Shown here: piece by piece, positions 1 to 13,250 of the stretch
Layout: every line of letters starts with the position of its first letter
How positions within the stretch are numbered: the first letter of the stretch is position 1
NCBI RefSeq assembly: GCF_048128805.1
Contig: NC_136005.1
Coordinates: 22,094,760 to 22,158,759 of the forward strand
DNA: 64,000 nt
Reading direction: 5' to 3'
Origin: Centroberyx gerrardi
Taxonomy: Eukaryota; Chordata; Actinopteri; Beryciformes; Berycidae
Position numbers and translations under genes: made by a program
The notes under the pieces: generated by a model
The model's database searches: none
Seen by the model: only the letters and a program-made list of their open reading frames with translations
Told to the model about the DNA's origin: nothing

Positions 1-7
1 CACGTAC

Positions 8-475
8 CTCTCTCTCCACTTCCTGGTGTCATCGAAGTAGAGCACGCCCTCCTCATACAGCACCTCCCCCTCCTCGGGAGCCTCCTGGTGCACACACACA
101 CACACACACACACACGCAATGAACAGACAAATTGATTCTGTGCATTGAATTCTTTCCTCAGTCACCTTCCCCTTCTCTGATGCAATAATTTACATTTGGA
201 AAAAGGAAAAATAAAATCCATCAAAATCCCTCTGAAACATTGAGTGAAGGACACACTTCACATACAGACAGGTATCATCCACCCCTTCATACACACACGC
301 ACACACACACACACACACACACGTACCCTCTGCTTGAGCAGCTGTGTGATCTTCTCCTTGTGCTGCTCCAGGTCATCCTCCACCTGAGAGAAATGGGCCA
401 CAAAGAACTGTTTTCTGTAGTATGGACTAAACTCCTTCAGCTCAGCCTCAGCTTGGCCTGCAGAAGACACACACA

Positions 476-548
<73 letters not shown>

Positions 549-3540
549 GAGTTAGATTTATATTAAAATCACTTTTAGTATTGAGAAGCTGGAATAACAG
601 AAAATTAACAAAAGCACCCATTATGCTACTAGAAAATGCTATTTTATTTGTACTATAAGCTCTTCAATTAAACTCTTGACCTGCGTACACACGCACATAA
701 TAATAGAGCATTTAATTCACACAGCAAAGAATATAACAGATACTGTAGTGACTTTGTAAGGCAGAAGGTGCAGGCAAAGGCATACATGTCAGACTGGGTT
801 CTTAGGGTAACTAATAATGGAAAGGGGTTAAAGGAATAGTTCACCCAAAAGTGAAAATTCTGTCATCATCTACTCACCCTCATGCCAGTTGAAACACAGG
901 TGAAGTTTGTCCATATAACACACAGGGAGGTTGCCAGCACAACTCCATAGCAGCCTTCTCCAAAACAACTGAAGTCAGTGGGGACCAGTTCTTCAGAGTC
1001 CCAAAAAGACCTATATTTACACCATCATTTAGTGCAAATCTTAACTACAGCTGATTGATTTGCAACAAATAATGGTGTATAGGTCTTTCTATTCACAGTG
1101 TGATTGTTTGGCTGTTGAACTGGTCCCCATTGACTTCAGTTGTTTTGGAGAAGGCTGCTACGAAGTTGTGCTGGTAACCTCCCTGTGTGTTATATGGACA
1201 AATTTCACCTGTGTTTCATTTGGCATGAGGGTGAGTAGATGATGACAGAATTTTCATTTTTGGGTGAATTATTCCTTTAAGTGCAATCTAGCAGAGAATG
1301 CAAATAATGCTTGTAGTGATAGGAGTTGCTGTTCAGACAGAAAGAGGAGAAAGGAGCCAGGAGAAAAGCAGGATCTCTACCTCTTGACCTGCAAACAGAA
1401 TACACGCTTTGGTATCTATGGTGACATTTCATCATTCATTTGCCTGACAAAAACCACGTTTGGCTGATACACTGCGTTGAAACAAACCGCAAGGAATTGG
1501 AATTGAACGTATCACAACGGGTCAAGACATTTTGGATGTCCACGCATTGCCACTTCTGCCAAAGACCTCAAACGTCCCCGCCATTCCTCTGAGTGAAACA
1601 ACAGAGCTTTCTAAAAACAAAACCTGAGCTCATCTTTACAGTTATTTTCCATCTCCTCTCGGTCCCATATTATCTTTCCCTGTGCTGAGCTGTGACACGC
1701 CAAAGTCCTGTCTTCCAACCTGGCTAACAAACACCAGATGATATCACACTGTACCCAAGGTGATCCCGGCATAATACTGTAATCAGGTCACCGAGGCTAC
1801 ATAAGGCAGTTGTTACTGCTCATTAGCGTCTTTCTGGTTTGCGTGAGTAATTGCCAGCCTGTGTACAAGTGCCCCATCAGACCGTGTGTCTCTCTGTGCG
1901 TTCCCTCTCCAAGGCCACTCGCCCGCTATAGCATCAAGGAGATCCCTTTCACTGTTGCTCCGCTTTGCCTTGTGCTCTCCTCTCAGCTCAAGTGCAGCCT
2001 CTCTGTGGACTGTCAACCTATGATTGCTGGCAGTATAGTGGGATGATTATGCGGAGAAAAACAGTCTCCGATTTCACTCAGTTCCTACTTAAGCAGGCCA
2101 GATTCCTTTCGCTGGGGATTCAGTTTCTTAGGAAAAACAAAGCGAACGCAGTCCCGAGGGCAGCGCACAGACAGAGACTGAAGCTCTGTCAGCCGGATTC
2201 TCATACGGAGAAATTACATTTTGTCTTGTGCTCTCTGTCTTCTCTCTCTGCGCGGCTGCACTCAAACCACAACAAGACAAAAAAAACCTTTAAGTGAGTA
2301 TTTATCCGGCCTTAAATATTCAATATCCACAACCCATCAGAGGTAATTCTCAATGACATATCCACACTAAATGGATAAACATGCCTGAGCGTGCGGTTGC
2401 TGTTCATTGTCCCCCCCCCCCCCCCCCCCCCATCCGCATATATAATGAGTGTTATTGCTGGGGGTGACGGCTCTATCATTATCTCAGTGGGTAATAGCAG
2501 CATGCATTATAGCGGGGATGGCATGGGGCCATGCAACCCGGTCCAAATCACTATGGAAACACTGCTAAACGAGCCGGGCGAAAACCTTGCTGTGCTCTAC
2601 CTGCAGAGCTGAATCACACAGTAGCCTCGGACTTCTGGGTTGGAAACGCACTATGTTCACACAGAGAGAAAGTGGAGAAATCAAAGTAGATGAATAGGGT
2701 TTTGTCATTCGGTTTTGGAGTTGAGCTGCTGAAAATATATATCAGCTTTACATCATTCAAGACATGGTGATTAAGCTATTGACTGTAAATATGTATGACT
2801 CTGTAAATGACATATGATATATATTACTATTTTGTTATATTTTTACCATTTTGTTATTGTTATTTGCTATTTTGTTAATAATATATATCTATAATACTGC
2901 ATCGTAAGTTTCCTTTTCTCTGTTTCTTTGCTTCCTTGTTGCAGCCTAATGTATGACATGACACACTGTGTGACTGTATAGAGTCCATACTGCTTTGGCA
3001 ACATTGTATCCTAACAGTCATGTCGATAAAGTAGATTTGAATTTGAATTTGAATTTGACAGAGAGATGGAAAGAAAGGCAGAGAGACTGGAAAAAAGGGG
3101 AGAGAGAGAGAGAGTCTATTCGTCAGTGGTTTTCAGACAAGGGAGAGAGGAGTTCGCTTCTTCATCAACAGCTGCAGTGGAAGGCGAGTTGGGCTCTTTC
3201 CCCCCGGGGGATCTCCTTGTTTTTTCCTCAGGCCTGGGCGGCTAAACAATACGGTGTTTAAAGGGCAGTTCCGTCTCCTCTCCCCGCCGGCCCTAACAAG
3301 GCCATTTCCCTGCTGATCAGCTAATCAAAACACGCCGCACAAGACGCATTCCACCCGACATCCACGCTGACACGTCCATGCATACAAGCCACATGCATAC
3401 AGCTCATAAACGCACACACACACACACACACACAAACACAGTGGATATCCTGCTGCCTATCCTGTTGTGGGCGATATGCATCTCCTGCCTGGTAACACTC
3501 CACTGGGATCCCATTTCATTCAAGATGGGGTTTTTTCTCT

Positions 3541-3624
<84 letters not shown>

Positions 3625-6600
3625 CCCTATGTGAGCACGCATCCACTGGGAAACAAAAGAATGATATCTAAAATGATTCCTTCATCTGGATGTAAACCAC
3701 TCCACATCCCCAAAGACCTTTCCAATAAGGCAACACCCATGCTTCAACAGAAAACTGGCATGGAGACTCTCCTTACGTAACGGCCAATGAATGAGGTTCT
3801 GAATGATGTCACCTCTGCAGCCTGCTCATGTTGTCCTCTTTTCACACAACAGCATCGAAAGTCAGGGTGTAGGTTAACCTTTTTTCTAACAAAGCAAGCT
3901 CTGAGTCACTCTGGGGACTGGAGCATCATGAAAGCAGCCTCAGCACAGAGTTAATCTTACAGTCCAAGTTTTTATCTTCTACTTCTGCGCTGTGGCTCCA
4001 CCCCCAAGAGGATTTTCTGTGGAAAATGTAATTTTTAGTGTCAGCTGTTAGAAGCTGTCAGAAGCACGGTCTGGCAGCCAGCTGTCTGAGAGACATGAGT
4101 TTTGTGTTATAGTACACCCATTCACTTCTACTGCATAGCATCTGCATTACAAATGCAGAGGAAAGATGCAGGGTGGGGGAACTATTACAATGATTAGCCT
4201 ACAACTCTGAGTTCATGTTAGTTCACAGCACTCTGAGATGATCTGAATGCTATGCTGCTTTGGGAAAAGCTTGCCCTGATTGTAGGGCGCTCTTTATGCA
4301 AAGTGCTTGCCAGCCAGTTTTTGTTTATCATTTTCCCTTTCAAAGTTAAATGGATATGCAAACACAGTGTGACAGGAAGGTGGCAGGAGCGGGGATGTGT
4401 GGAAGACAAGGCAAAATATTCAGCCACACTTGTCGGACGACCTGGAATTGGTTGGACTTGAGGCCTCCTCTTTTCCTTTTTTTTTTTTTTACAGGGGCAA
4501 TGCATATTAATCAGCATTACTGCAAATGTGCCAGGGTTAGCCAACCGCCTAGTTTCCGACTGCTGTCCCTGGGCATGTTAAACAGGCATTAAAAACAATA
4601 AAAACAGAATATCATGCAAAGCAATGTACAGATTGAGAAGACATAATATAAAATGATACAGAGACAGTGAAAAGTATCATAAAAAGCAGCAAGATTGCAT
4701 CATTGCCTCATGCCCACTATCATGTAAAGATAACATGCACAATAAAGCAGACATTAACATTCAGGTGACACTTTCATGCAAACATACTGCAGTGGCCATG
4801 CATATCAAAGCAGACAATGATAGACGGCCAGGTAAAATACACAAACATTGAAAAATAGTTAATTACAAGCAGGCAGACATGAAAAGACTAGGTATGTTTA
4901 CAAGTCTGATTGTTTTTGAGCCAGGATTTAAGCCTGTGTGAAAAGCAACGGTGAGCGCTGCTGTGACGTACTGCAAGTCTAATGGATGTTTGTTCCAGCT
5001 CTGACAGGCTTACTGGCTAAAGGAGCCTCTTCTGCTGGATCTTGTGAACCTATTACTTTGGGTTTTGTGTATAATGAAAGTCCTTAGTGGAGGAGGTGCA
5101 AGGCCATGAAGGATCACCTTCACCTAGATCAGACAAGTATCATGGAATTTAAGAAGGCTTTCCCCTTTCCCAATATTACAATGATGGTGGCTTTTTTTTC
5201 TGAATTAACATCTGACAGAAGGACAGTTGTAAAGCATGATGTAACTGTAAGGAAAAACAGGATAGAAAAAGTAGTGATGAATATGTTCTCTTTGCATGAT
5301 AGTGGGTCATGTAAGGTCACTTGGGGGACAAGAATGGGCCAAGGACACATTGGGATAAGAAAGAAGAATGGGTTAAAAGAAAGAAGGTACAGAATGTAAT
5401 AATGCATGTATGGTAAGTTGTTTTCACCCTCAATGCGAGGAAGTTCAAGGAGAGACTGTAGGCTGATTAGAAACAATTCTCTAGAGGTCAAAGGAAGGTC
5501 AGAAGCAACAAATTGCCCAACATGTTAAGAAATAACCGATGAAATGACCCATAATGACAAATTATATAAACATATAAAGAAATGTTATTACCTATGTGGG
5601 GGAGCCTCAGCAACACTAGCTCGGCACATTGTTACTCACAGTTTACAAAAAACTATTAAATTAGCACGACAGCAGTTAAAGAACAACTGATGTGAAGAAA
5701 ACACTTTGATTCTGTTAAAACTGTCAGATTGCCAGGGTGACACACACAGACTATGCAGCCACAGAAGTTAACAAACAGAATGTATTCAACCCACATGAGA
5801 AGTGACAAAAACGCATAAATATTTAGAGCCTGACATTTTCTTACATCTTCAGTATTTTCATGTTCATTGTCACTCTTAAGTCTGAGATAATAGGGTTTTT
5901 AGATGGTTTACCATGGATCAGCTGGTAGGTGAAAATGTGGTAATAATGCTGTCTTGCAAGAGGCATTACAACGAGGGTTATAGTTATAGTCATAGCTCAT
6001 GATTGCTAATTCTGTAACCTGAGGCCCAATCGTATAAACTTTGCAGAGTAGGCGCACAGATCTGACTACATTCATCATGATCTAAAAGGTATAAACCGAT
6101 GCTGCTGCACTTCTCTTACTCTGAGCTACTTGATTTAATGCCATCTCTCCACTGAAACTGAGTATTTTGGTATGTGAGCATTTGGTATCAGTATCTGTGG
6201 TATGAGTGAGCATTGTGTGCTGTGGAGTGGTGCAGCGGCTCGACTACAAGGCCCTGTTTCACTGGAGAAACCTGCTCTTCCACCTTGTTGCCCCAACATT
6301 GATACTGCACCCATAAAGGTCGCATAGAGCACAGCAGAGCACATGACACACAGAAAATACACGCTGCCTAGGACATCTAGTACATACAAACGCACGCATG
6401 GCACACGTGCACAAGCACACAAACACAAAGGTATGAACATACATAAACCCATTCACACAAGCAAAATCAAGCTCAATTTAAATGCACAAACTAAAATACT
6501 ATGATATGCATTACAGACCTGCCACTCCCTAGTTGTGGTTTCAAGTTACACTAACATATTGTTATGGTGGGGTCTCTCTGAGGTCTGAGGGTGTGTGTGT

Positions 6601-7725
6601 GTGTGTCCAGGTGAGAAATTAACATGTCACCACCTGTCAGTTGTGTTTTCACATACACACGCATGCAGGCAGGCAAGCACGCATATGCACAAACACACAC
6701 ACACACACACACACACACAGGACTAATGGAACCAATGCAGCCACTCTTACAAATCCAGAAACCCTCATATCTGCATAAGCACATAACATCCTGACAGATT
6801 CTGCATATATTATCATGCACTGCTGAGATTCACGTGATTTCGCAACATCGGCCGTGTACATTTATGGACAGCCGAATGAAGCGTCTCCCAAAGGAACAGG
6901 GATTCCACTAAACCGTGAAATACAGCTTCTTTGTGTCAGTCAGGAAATGCCTGAGACGTTGCGCAAGTCACTACAAGGCAATAGTATGTTGGACAAAGAG
7001 ACAATGAGAGGGGGGGTTGTCTGCCGGTGTGAGGTGACAGAAATATGTGCGAGTGTGTGTGTTTGTTTATCAGCAGATGCTAGTGGGGAGTGATTTTGGT
7101 TCCTTCCTTATTACAAAAGATGAAATCACACAGAGGGTTTGAACTATTTTAGCAGGGGGATTTTTGTTCCAGCAACAACAACAAAAAAAGTATATTATAC
7201 CTGCTCCTGTTTTTATGAGCCTGGAAAGGTTTGCATTCTTTATTTAATCTAGCATCAGTTCAACTGTGTTTAATGCCACTGTGAATCATTTCTGAGAGTG
7301 TTTGAGAGTTCTGGGTAATGAAGCGTTTGGTCAAAGTGACAAATCAAACCAGAGGGAAATTGACAACATGATGGAATGGTTTACTTGCAAAGGTTACCTC
7401 AATGATCATTCCTCAAAGACTTGACACATTTGATTGCCGCTCCTTCACTGATGAGATTTGAATGACTTCCAATACTAAAGCCGGCTAATCCCTATTGTTG
7501 CTCGCTCTCTCTCTCTCTCTCTCCCTATCTCTCTCTTACTTACACACACACATGCACATACACAAATTATTTAAGCAGAATGATTGCTTCTAGTAGGCGT
7601 CATACTTTGTGAGCTTTTAAATCAATAATAAACTCACCTGGCTGACAGATAGTGACTTTTATGACCTGCAGAGCCTGTTTGGCACTCGCATACCATCATA
7701 CCAGGACATCGTAGCATAAGAACAC

Positions 7726-7782
<57 letters not shown>

Positions 7783-10700
7783 GGAAACAAATAGGAAATA
7801 TCTAAGCATGCCATCAGGCCTTTGGAAGGTAGCTGTAATCCTATAAATCCAAAAATAATAGAAACCTGGCAGTGAACAATTAGGGAGGTTTGTATGTCAT
7901 CAGCAGGACATAGTGACACTTTTATCACGCAAAGAGAACAAAAAAACTAGCAGTTTGCAGTTTGCCTGTGGAAAATTCTCCTAACATGATGTCATACGAG
8001 TGAGAGTTCATTCTTCACCCTGTCGCTCGGCCCTGAGCGTTCGTCACACCATACACCAAGCATCCCATATGTCTGTTAGCTGTTTTTACAAATACACAGA
8101 ATTGGGTATAATTCAGTACAAATAAGTAGAACAGTGGCTTGGCTGTTAGAGGAAAGGGGGATGGATGAGAGTGGGTATGTCATTAGAGTTATCAAGTGAA
8201 GAGATATGAGATATCCGCCATTTAAAAATAAACGACACCCACTCTCCCATACTGACTGCTGGCATGAAAGTTAAGCACATTATGGGTTAGTATTGATGTT
8301 AGGAGTCAGCTTAAGACGTTTGCTTATAAAATAGTTCATTTTTTGCGGATGGAATCTTTTTTTTTTTTTTAAATATTGGCCAATGAATTTCAGGTAGCAA
8401 AATTGTTCCAAAATGCATACATAGTGTTTTGGAATGAAACTCTTCAAGTGGGCACTTGGTTTAGACCCATGCAACCTGCAGGAGGATGAACAGTAAATTG
8501 TGGCACCCAGACTAAAATTGGACAGTTAACCCCTGGTGGCCTGAAATGTCCCTCTCAGCTGACTGCCCACTTCTGCCACCATCGCTACACCATAATATAA
8601 TATGTTATGCCTCTTATTTTAGCATTTTATCCCAGTCATTTTTATGCTCTGGGCTCAAAGTGGTGTCCTCTCTTTTCAGACAGGTTCACTGCATACATAC
8701 CACAAACTCTCTTAGCTATTCAAAACTGGTTGTATGGTGAGTGGTTGCTTGAATGGGTGCAGATTTTGCTCCATTAGTATTGTGTTCTCCGGGCACTCAG
8801 TCAGTCAGCAAGCCAGAGCAAACAACAGGTGGGCTTCAAGCAGAGAGTTTGAGAAGCGGCTTCCTTTCTTTGTGGAGGCTGGTGGAGGGTGCAGATCGGA
8901 GGGCAACAGCCCGACAATATCCCAAGTCCTGGAATATCTGAGGGATTGTGTAATGCCAGCTGGAAGCAGAGCGGCACAAGATGAAAAATGGCAGACTGAC
9001 ATCAAAAACAAAGACTGGGAATGCCTGCAAACTCCCCACACTCTGTAAAGACTGTGCAAAAATACACTTTGTTGGCTGGGAATTTAACCACGTCTGCCCT
9101 GTAAAATTCACTTTTACAAGAGTGTGAAGCTTCGTCAAGCAAAGCAGAGGTCAACTTAGTGGTCTCGCCTTTTGGTTATCATTTGACTGAACATCTCTGA
9201 TAAACACACAACAGAGCTCAACCCATTAGGGCTAGTTGTGGTCCCGTTTGCAGACAGGGAAACAAACACTGCGCCCTACTGAGCCTCTCAAGAGTCTCTA
9301 GATTCCCTCTTATTAAAACATGAATATATGAGTAATTAAGTGGTCATGACGAGTATTTAAATGAGAGAATGTAAGTCTAAACGACACCATTCAATCTCTT
9401 AGTTACTGAACGCACTCACCATTACTTATGTGATAACAACACTGTGCTCTTGAGTAATGAAGAGAGCTCCATAGAGCAGGCAGGAGACCAGCTGGTGCAT
9501 CCTGTTGAGCTTCTTAATCTCTATGTTTGTTTTTGATAGAATATTAAACAATATACGAGGTGATGAAGTGCTCATCATAAATAACCTCTGTAGCAGTGGT
9601 TTGCAATTTTTTTCTGGCAACCCACATTTTCAACAACTTTCTCTTTTCCCTGCTGACCTACAGAGCTGAACAAAATGTAACAAAAACGGGAAAAAAAAAC
9701 ACATGTGAAAGGACTTTAACTTCGAAGCAACTAAATCGCAAATACAAAGGCAGCTACACAGGCGAGTCATATTGATCTGAACACCAGTACGTGCCAGCTA
9801 GGTGTCAGCTCTGATCATCACGGATCACCACTTTTATATATGAGTGGGTGCTGGGACTGCAGATGCATCGGGTACAAAAACTGCAAAATTATTCAATATG
9901 GCAAGGAAACAGTCTCAGAAATCATAGTAAGTGTTTTGTTTCTGTCTACCTTACATGGTAAAGACTTAGGAAAGCTTTGGCAAGCTACTTAAGCCGCAGT
10001 ATTTTAACCTTCCCATGGCCCACAGTGGCTCCTCACCCAGTCTTTGAATGGTCCTGGTTTACAGGACACCAGAACTGGACTTTCAGGGTATGACACATAT
10101 ATATACTGGAACAGCCTCACTCCAACCAGACAGCCAGTTAAAAAAAACAAAAACTGGGCGGCACCCAAGCCAACCCAAAATAATTGCATTACTCCCTACA
10201 CACCCACACACACCCCACCCTCCACACACACACACACACACATACACACACAAACACACATATATTTTTATTGCTGCAGACTGAGAAAGGAATGTTTTCA
10301 TGATGAGAAATGGTTGTGCAGTGTCACTGCTTTGGCCCCAAATCTGCGTTCAACAGTTTAGCCTCAAGAAAATGGCAGCCAGGAAAAATTGACGAGGCAG
10401 GGAGAGGCAAACATGAAAGGACAGATTTCTCCCAAAGCCTGCTGAGTGAGGCCATAGGCTACTCTCACAGTAGTGAGTATGGACTTAAGGAGATAAAAAG
10501 CACCCAAAGGACCCTATTAAAGAGCGAGTTTGAGAGCCAATTTCCTCTAACCTTGAATACACAGTCTTATTTACAGGACCCAGTGGGAAGAATAGGGGGC
10601 ATGGGACCTGCTAGAGATTCCAGCTTCCTTGACAAAATGTGACACTGGGTATATAACACCATACACAAAGAAAGACACCATTTATATGTTTTTTCCACTG

Positions 10701-11751
10701 CACAAGTCCTGGGCCTGGGTATGGTTTGGCACAGTATGACACAGGATCAATACCCTTTGGCTGTCCATTCCAATTTTGAACATGTGGGACTCTGTCCAGA
10801 ACGCACATGTGTAACTATAGCAACAGCAGAACCATAGCAACCAGTGTCAACATCAACAACAGACATGGAGGACCCACCGGAGTCTTTTTTGCATTTTTGC
10901 CAGGGATTATATCTTTCTTTTGAAATAGTATTACACTGAAACACACCTGAACATAAGATAATATATAAGTAACAACTGGAGGAGACTAGATTTTTCTGCA
11001 CTTTCTCTCATCTGCACATAATGTGATTAGTGCTTGTATTTCTCTTGTTTCCCATTCTTGCCGTGTTTTGTCATTGTTTTCCATTGTTTGCTTATGTTTT
11101 GTCCTTTTCTTTCTCTGACTTTCCACTTTCACTCTGTTGACACCAGTGGGGTATTTAAAAATGGCGCTTGTAACTGACCGTTGACCCTGTGCATTGTTTG
11201 TGTGACACTTGTCGTGATGACGACAATCCTGCCAGCAGCCTTTGAGAGCAGGCTGGTATCAGATACATAAGGGTGCTGCATCAATACGTTTTTTCTGTAT
11301 CCTAATCGTACTGAACCATGAAGACGATATAATGGAAAAATACACTGTACCGTGACAGCATGGAAAAGTGAAAACAGACTTTTTGTAGGATGCCTCCAGG
11401 TTGAGGCCTCCAGTGTCAATACCAAAGTTTTAAGTGAACAAGCAACAGAACATGTTCAGTTCTGAGAAAATTTGGTTAATATGCAATTGCTGGATTACAA
11501 GTTTTAATGGGCTCTACCAGTCACGTAACATCCTGCTTACTATTCTATTATTCTTACTTCTTACTATTCTATTATTTAGATTAGGGGCTTGTATCACCAA
11601 ATAAATAATATGATCATCTGGACGGTAGAGGCAGGAACATTGTGCTACAATATTTCAGTCCAATATTTCAGTCCAGCTGTGTGATTTTGTCTATTAATGT
11701 AGGCAGAGGCCAGCATCCCTGTCCATTAGCATTTGCACCTGTGCATCAGAA

Positions 11752-11786
<35 letters not shown>

Positions 11787-11929
11787 CAAACTAAATTCAC
11801 ATTCACACTCTAAAATACTATTGGATGTATTACAGAACTGCCGCTGCACAAGTTTGGTTCCAGGTTACACTACCATTCTTTTTTATGGTATGGTCATTCT
11901 GAGGCTATCTACCTCCAGGAGAGAGGTCT

Positions 11930-11969
<40 letters not shown>

Positions 11970-12713
11970 ATAAACAGGAGAAATCTCGTTTGTCCTCTGT
12001 CTGTATCCACCCATGGGCACACCTACTGTAGCAGAGACAAAGGTAAAACAGGTCTTGGCACTTGGGACTCCCTCTCACTTTTCCCCTGCAGGGCTGGAAT
12101 GGCTGGAGTGACCTGATAGAGCCAAGCTGTTCCGCTAAAACCAGCAAACAGCAGGGTCACATCCAGCACTAAACCCCCTGTCCCTCCTGCTCTGCTTGCT
12201 TTTAGACAAATCTGGAGGAATGTACAAACACCATGAGGGAAAAGTCTATTTCTATTCCTATAGGGTATTTCTAGGGCAGGTAAGGTACACGCCATGAGAC
12301 AAAACAACAGAACAAGCCTGACAGGTTCAGTGCAGCCTGAACCTGAGCCGATTAAGATCTGTGAGAGCAATGCTGAGGTGAATTCTTCAGAGAAATTCAC
12401 CTCTTCTCCTAAGCGCATCATACACTTGCGGCTGGATAATATTCGTCATTTCCCCGATTCCTTTGACTCATGTCGGCTCGAGACAGCACTTTAGGCTCTG
12501 GATCGAGAAACGGATGCCGATGAGTCATAAGAGACTCTGGGATGAGTTTACAGTATAAAATATAATGTATAGCCGACACTTTCATCGGTTCACCTATTTC
12601 CACCTATTTTCCCATTCCGCCAACAGTCAAATTAACCTCCATAACAATACAAACCCACGGAACTGAAACTTTGCTGTGTAAATCAACAGTGAATCGCTGT
12701 CTGTCTGTCTCTC

Positions 12714-12780
<67 letters not shown>

Positions 12781-12901
12781 GTCTTTCCCTCTATAAATGA
12801 AAGCAGTCAGTGCGCCCTCGCCGCGTCTGAATGCGCGTCCCATTACCTTTGATGTAGTTGGATTTGGTCTCATCCAGCAGGCTGGACGCGGATATTCCCA
12901 T
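8..12901 (-). CDS. niban1: Niban apoptosis regulator 1 (FAM129A), first three coding exons, gene continues before position 1
   Basis: Exons on the minus strand are 12847-12901, 327-457 and 8-84, all with GT-AG borders and matching phases. Exon 1 starts at ATG 12901 in a strong context (A at -3, G at +4) and reads MGISASSLLDETKSNYIK. Exon 2 adds 44 residues including EFSPYYRKQF and QVEDDLEQHKEKITQLLK. Exon 3 adds EVLYEEGVLYFDDTRKWRER. This matches the start of the NIBAN family, whose members have an N-terminal helical segment followed by a PH-like domain. NIBAN1 is a cytosolic stress-response protein that affects translation and apoptosis. Gly2 and Ser6 fit the MGxxxS N-myristoylation pattern. 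NIBAN1 rather than NIBAN2/3 is inferred from the neighbours trmt1l, swt1 and ivns1abp. Intron 1 is about 12.4 kb. Exons 2 and 3 sit directly against CA/GT repeats. Family assignment is firm; the paralogue call is less so. Confidence 0.9.
91..115. repeat. (CA)n microsatellite at the niban1 intron 2 acceptor
   Basis: An uninterrupted CA run. On the transcribed strand it is a (TG)n tract ending just before the exon 3 acceptor (CACCAG then GAGGCT), so it takes the place of a normal polypyrimidine tract. Confidence 0.95.
291..322. repeat. (CA)n microsatellite at the niban1 intron 2 donor
   Basis: On the minus strand the donor GTACGT runs straight into this (GT)n tract, so intron 2 (85-326, 242 bp) begins and ends with GT repeats. 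Confidence 0.95.
479..537. repeat. (GA)n microsatellite upstream of niban1 exon 2
   Basis: About 59 bp of GA. On the niban1 strand it reads (TC)n and ends about 20 bp before the exon 2 acceptor (CTTCTGCAG at 458-466), so it may act as a very long polypyrimidine tract. Confidence 0.95.
828..1280. mobile_element. Palindromic MITE with TTAA termini
   Basis: The ends are TTAAAGGAATAGTTCACCC at 828 and its near-complement GGGTGAATTATTCCTTTAA ending at 1280. Complementarity continues inward for roughly 200 bp per arm, for example a PyrGACTTCAGTTG-type block near 970 and near 1128, and an ATGGTGTATAGGTCTTT block near 1072. TTAA at both ends fits a TTAA-target non-autonomous DNA transposon (piggyBac or Kolobok type). 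No coding capacity. Very similar terminal words are common in fish genomes. Confidence 0.88.
2410..2431. repeat. Poly-C tract
   Basis: About 22 consecutive C in niban1 intron 1. It is G-rich on the transcribed strand. Confidence 0.9.
2980..3058 (+). mobile_element. LINE 3' tail ending in (TTTGAA)n
   Basis: Reads GTCATGTCGATAAAGTAGA followed by repeats of the unit TTTGAA. This is the usual form of fish LINE 3' ends, where an AATAAA-like signal is followed by a short tandem repeat. No coding part remains, so it is a strongly 5'-truncated copy. The start is approximate. Confidence 0.55.
3543..3626. repeat. (CT)n microsatellite
   Basis: CT run of about 84 bp with two CCC interruptions, in niban1 intron 1. 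Confidence 0.95.
6692..6719. repeat. (AC)n microsatellite
   Basis: Short pure AC run in niban1 intron 1. The surrounding 6360-6720 is also CA-rich. Confidence 0.9.
7729..7779. repeat. (TG)n microsatellite
   Basis: About 51 bp of pure TG in niban1 intron 1. Confidence 0.95.
10203..10260. repeat. CA-rich microsatellite cluster
   Basis: Interrupted CA repeats in niban1 intron 1. Confidence 0.9.
11753..11779. repeat. (AC)n microsatellite
   Basis: Pure AC run in niban1 intron 1. Confidence 0.9.
11931..11967. repeat. (AC)n microsatellite
   Basis: Pure AC run in niban1 intron 1, about 880 bp downstream of the exon 1 donor. Confidence 0.9.
12700..12781. repeat. (CT)n microsatellite near the niban1 exon 1 donor
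   Basis: Interrupted CT tract starting about 65 bp inside intron 1 from the exon 1 donor at 12845-12846; it reads (GA)n in the transcript. Confidence 0.95.
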
Positions 12902-13020
12902 GGTGCCGCCGGGTGCCGTGGATCCACAGGTAGGGTTCACTCCTCAGGTAAACACTGTCGCATCGATCGGCAGCAGCAGCGAGGGAAGGAGACGCCCTCC
13001 CCCCTCCCTCTCTCCCTCCC

Positions 13021-13065
<45 letters not shown>

Positions 13066-13250
13066 ACTGTCATCCAGTGACGGGCGTGGAGAGAAGACAC
13101 GCACGCTCTTTTTTCCCCCCAGGGCGCCTGATCCCTCATTACGCTCCTTCTTCCCCCGTGCAGTCCGTTACCTACAGTGGGTCTGCTCTCTCACAAGTTG
13201 CTGCTCCATTGATCTTGATAAATGCCTCAGATGAAGTATAGGGTTTTCTT
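12902..13250 (-). promoter_or_regulatory. niban1 5'UTR and promoter side
   Basis: Sequence directly upstream of the niban1 ATG. It is richer in GC and CpG than its surroundings (CGCATCGATCGG, GACGGGCGTGG) and contains a CT/GA tract at 13008-13062. No TATA box or start site can be placed from sequence, so the limits are only a working estimate. Confidence 0.5.
13008..13062. repeat. (CT)n tract in the niban1 upstream region
   Basis: Lies about 107-161 bp upstream of the niban1 ATG; on the gene strand it is a GA tract, in the 5'UTR or core promoter. Confidence 0.9.

Larger units (their letters stand above)
458..12846 (-). other. niban1 intron 1
   Basis: This 12.4-kb interval has no ORF I can assign to a protein family. 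It holds a palindromic MITE (828-1280), a poly-C run, a LINE 3' tail (2980-3058), many CA/GT/CT runs and otherwise unremarkable AT-rich sequence. The stretch 4880-5120 has wording reminiscent of fish LINE 3' regions, but I cannot place it. Large first introns often carry enhancers; none can be pointed to here. Confidence 0.8.

Noticed and set aside
4850..5120. LINE 3' region in niban1 intron 1
   Set aside because: The wording is suggestive, but there is no tail, coding part or boundary to support a call.
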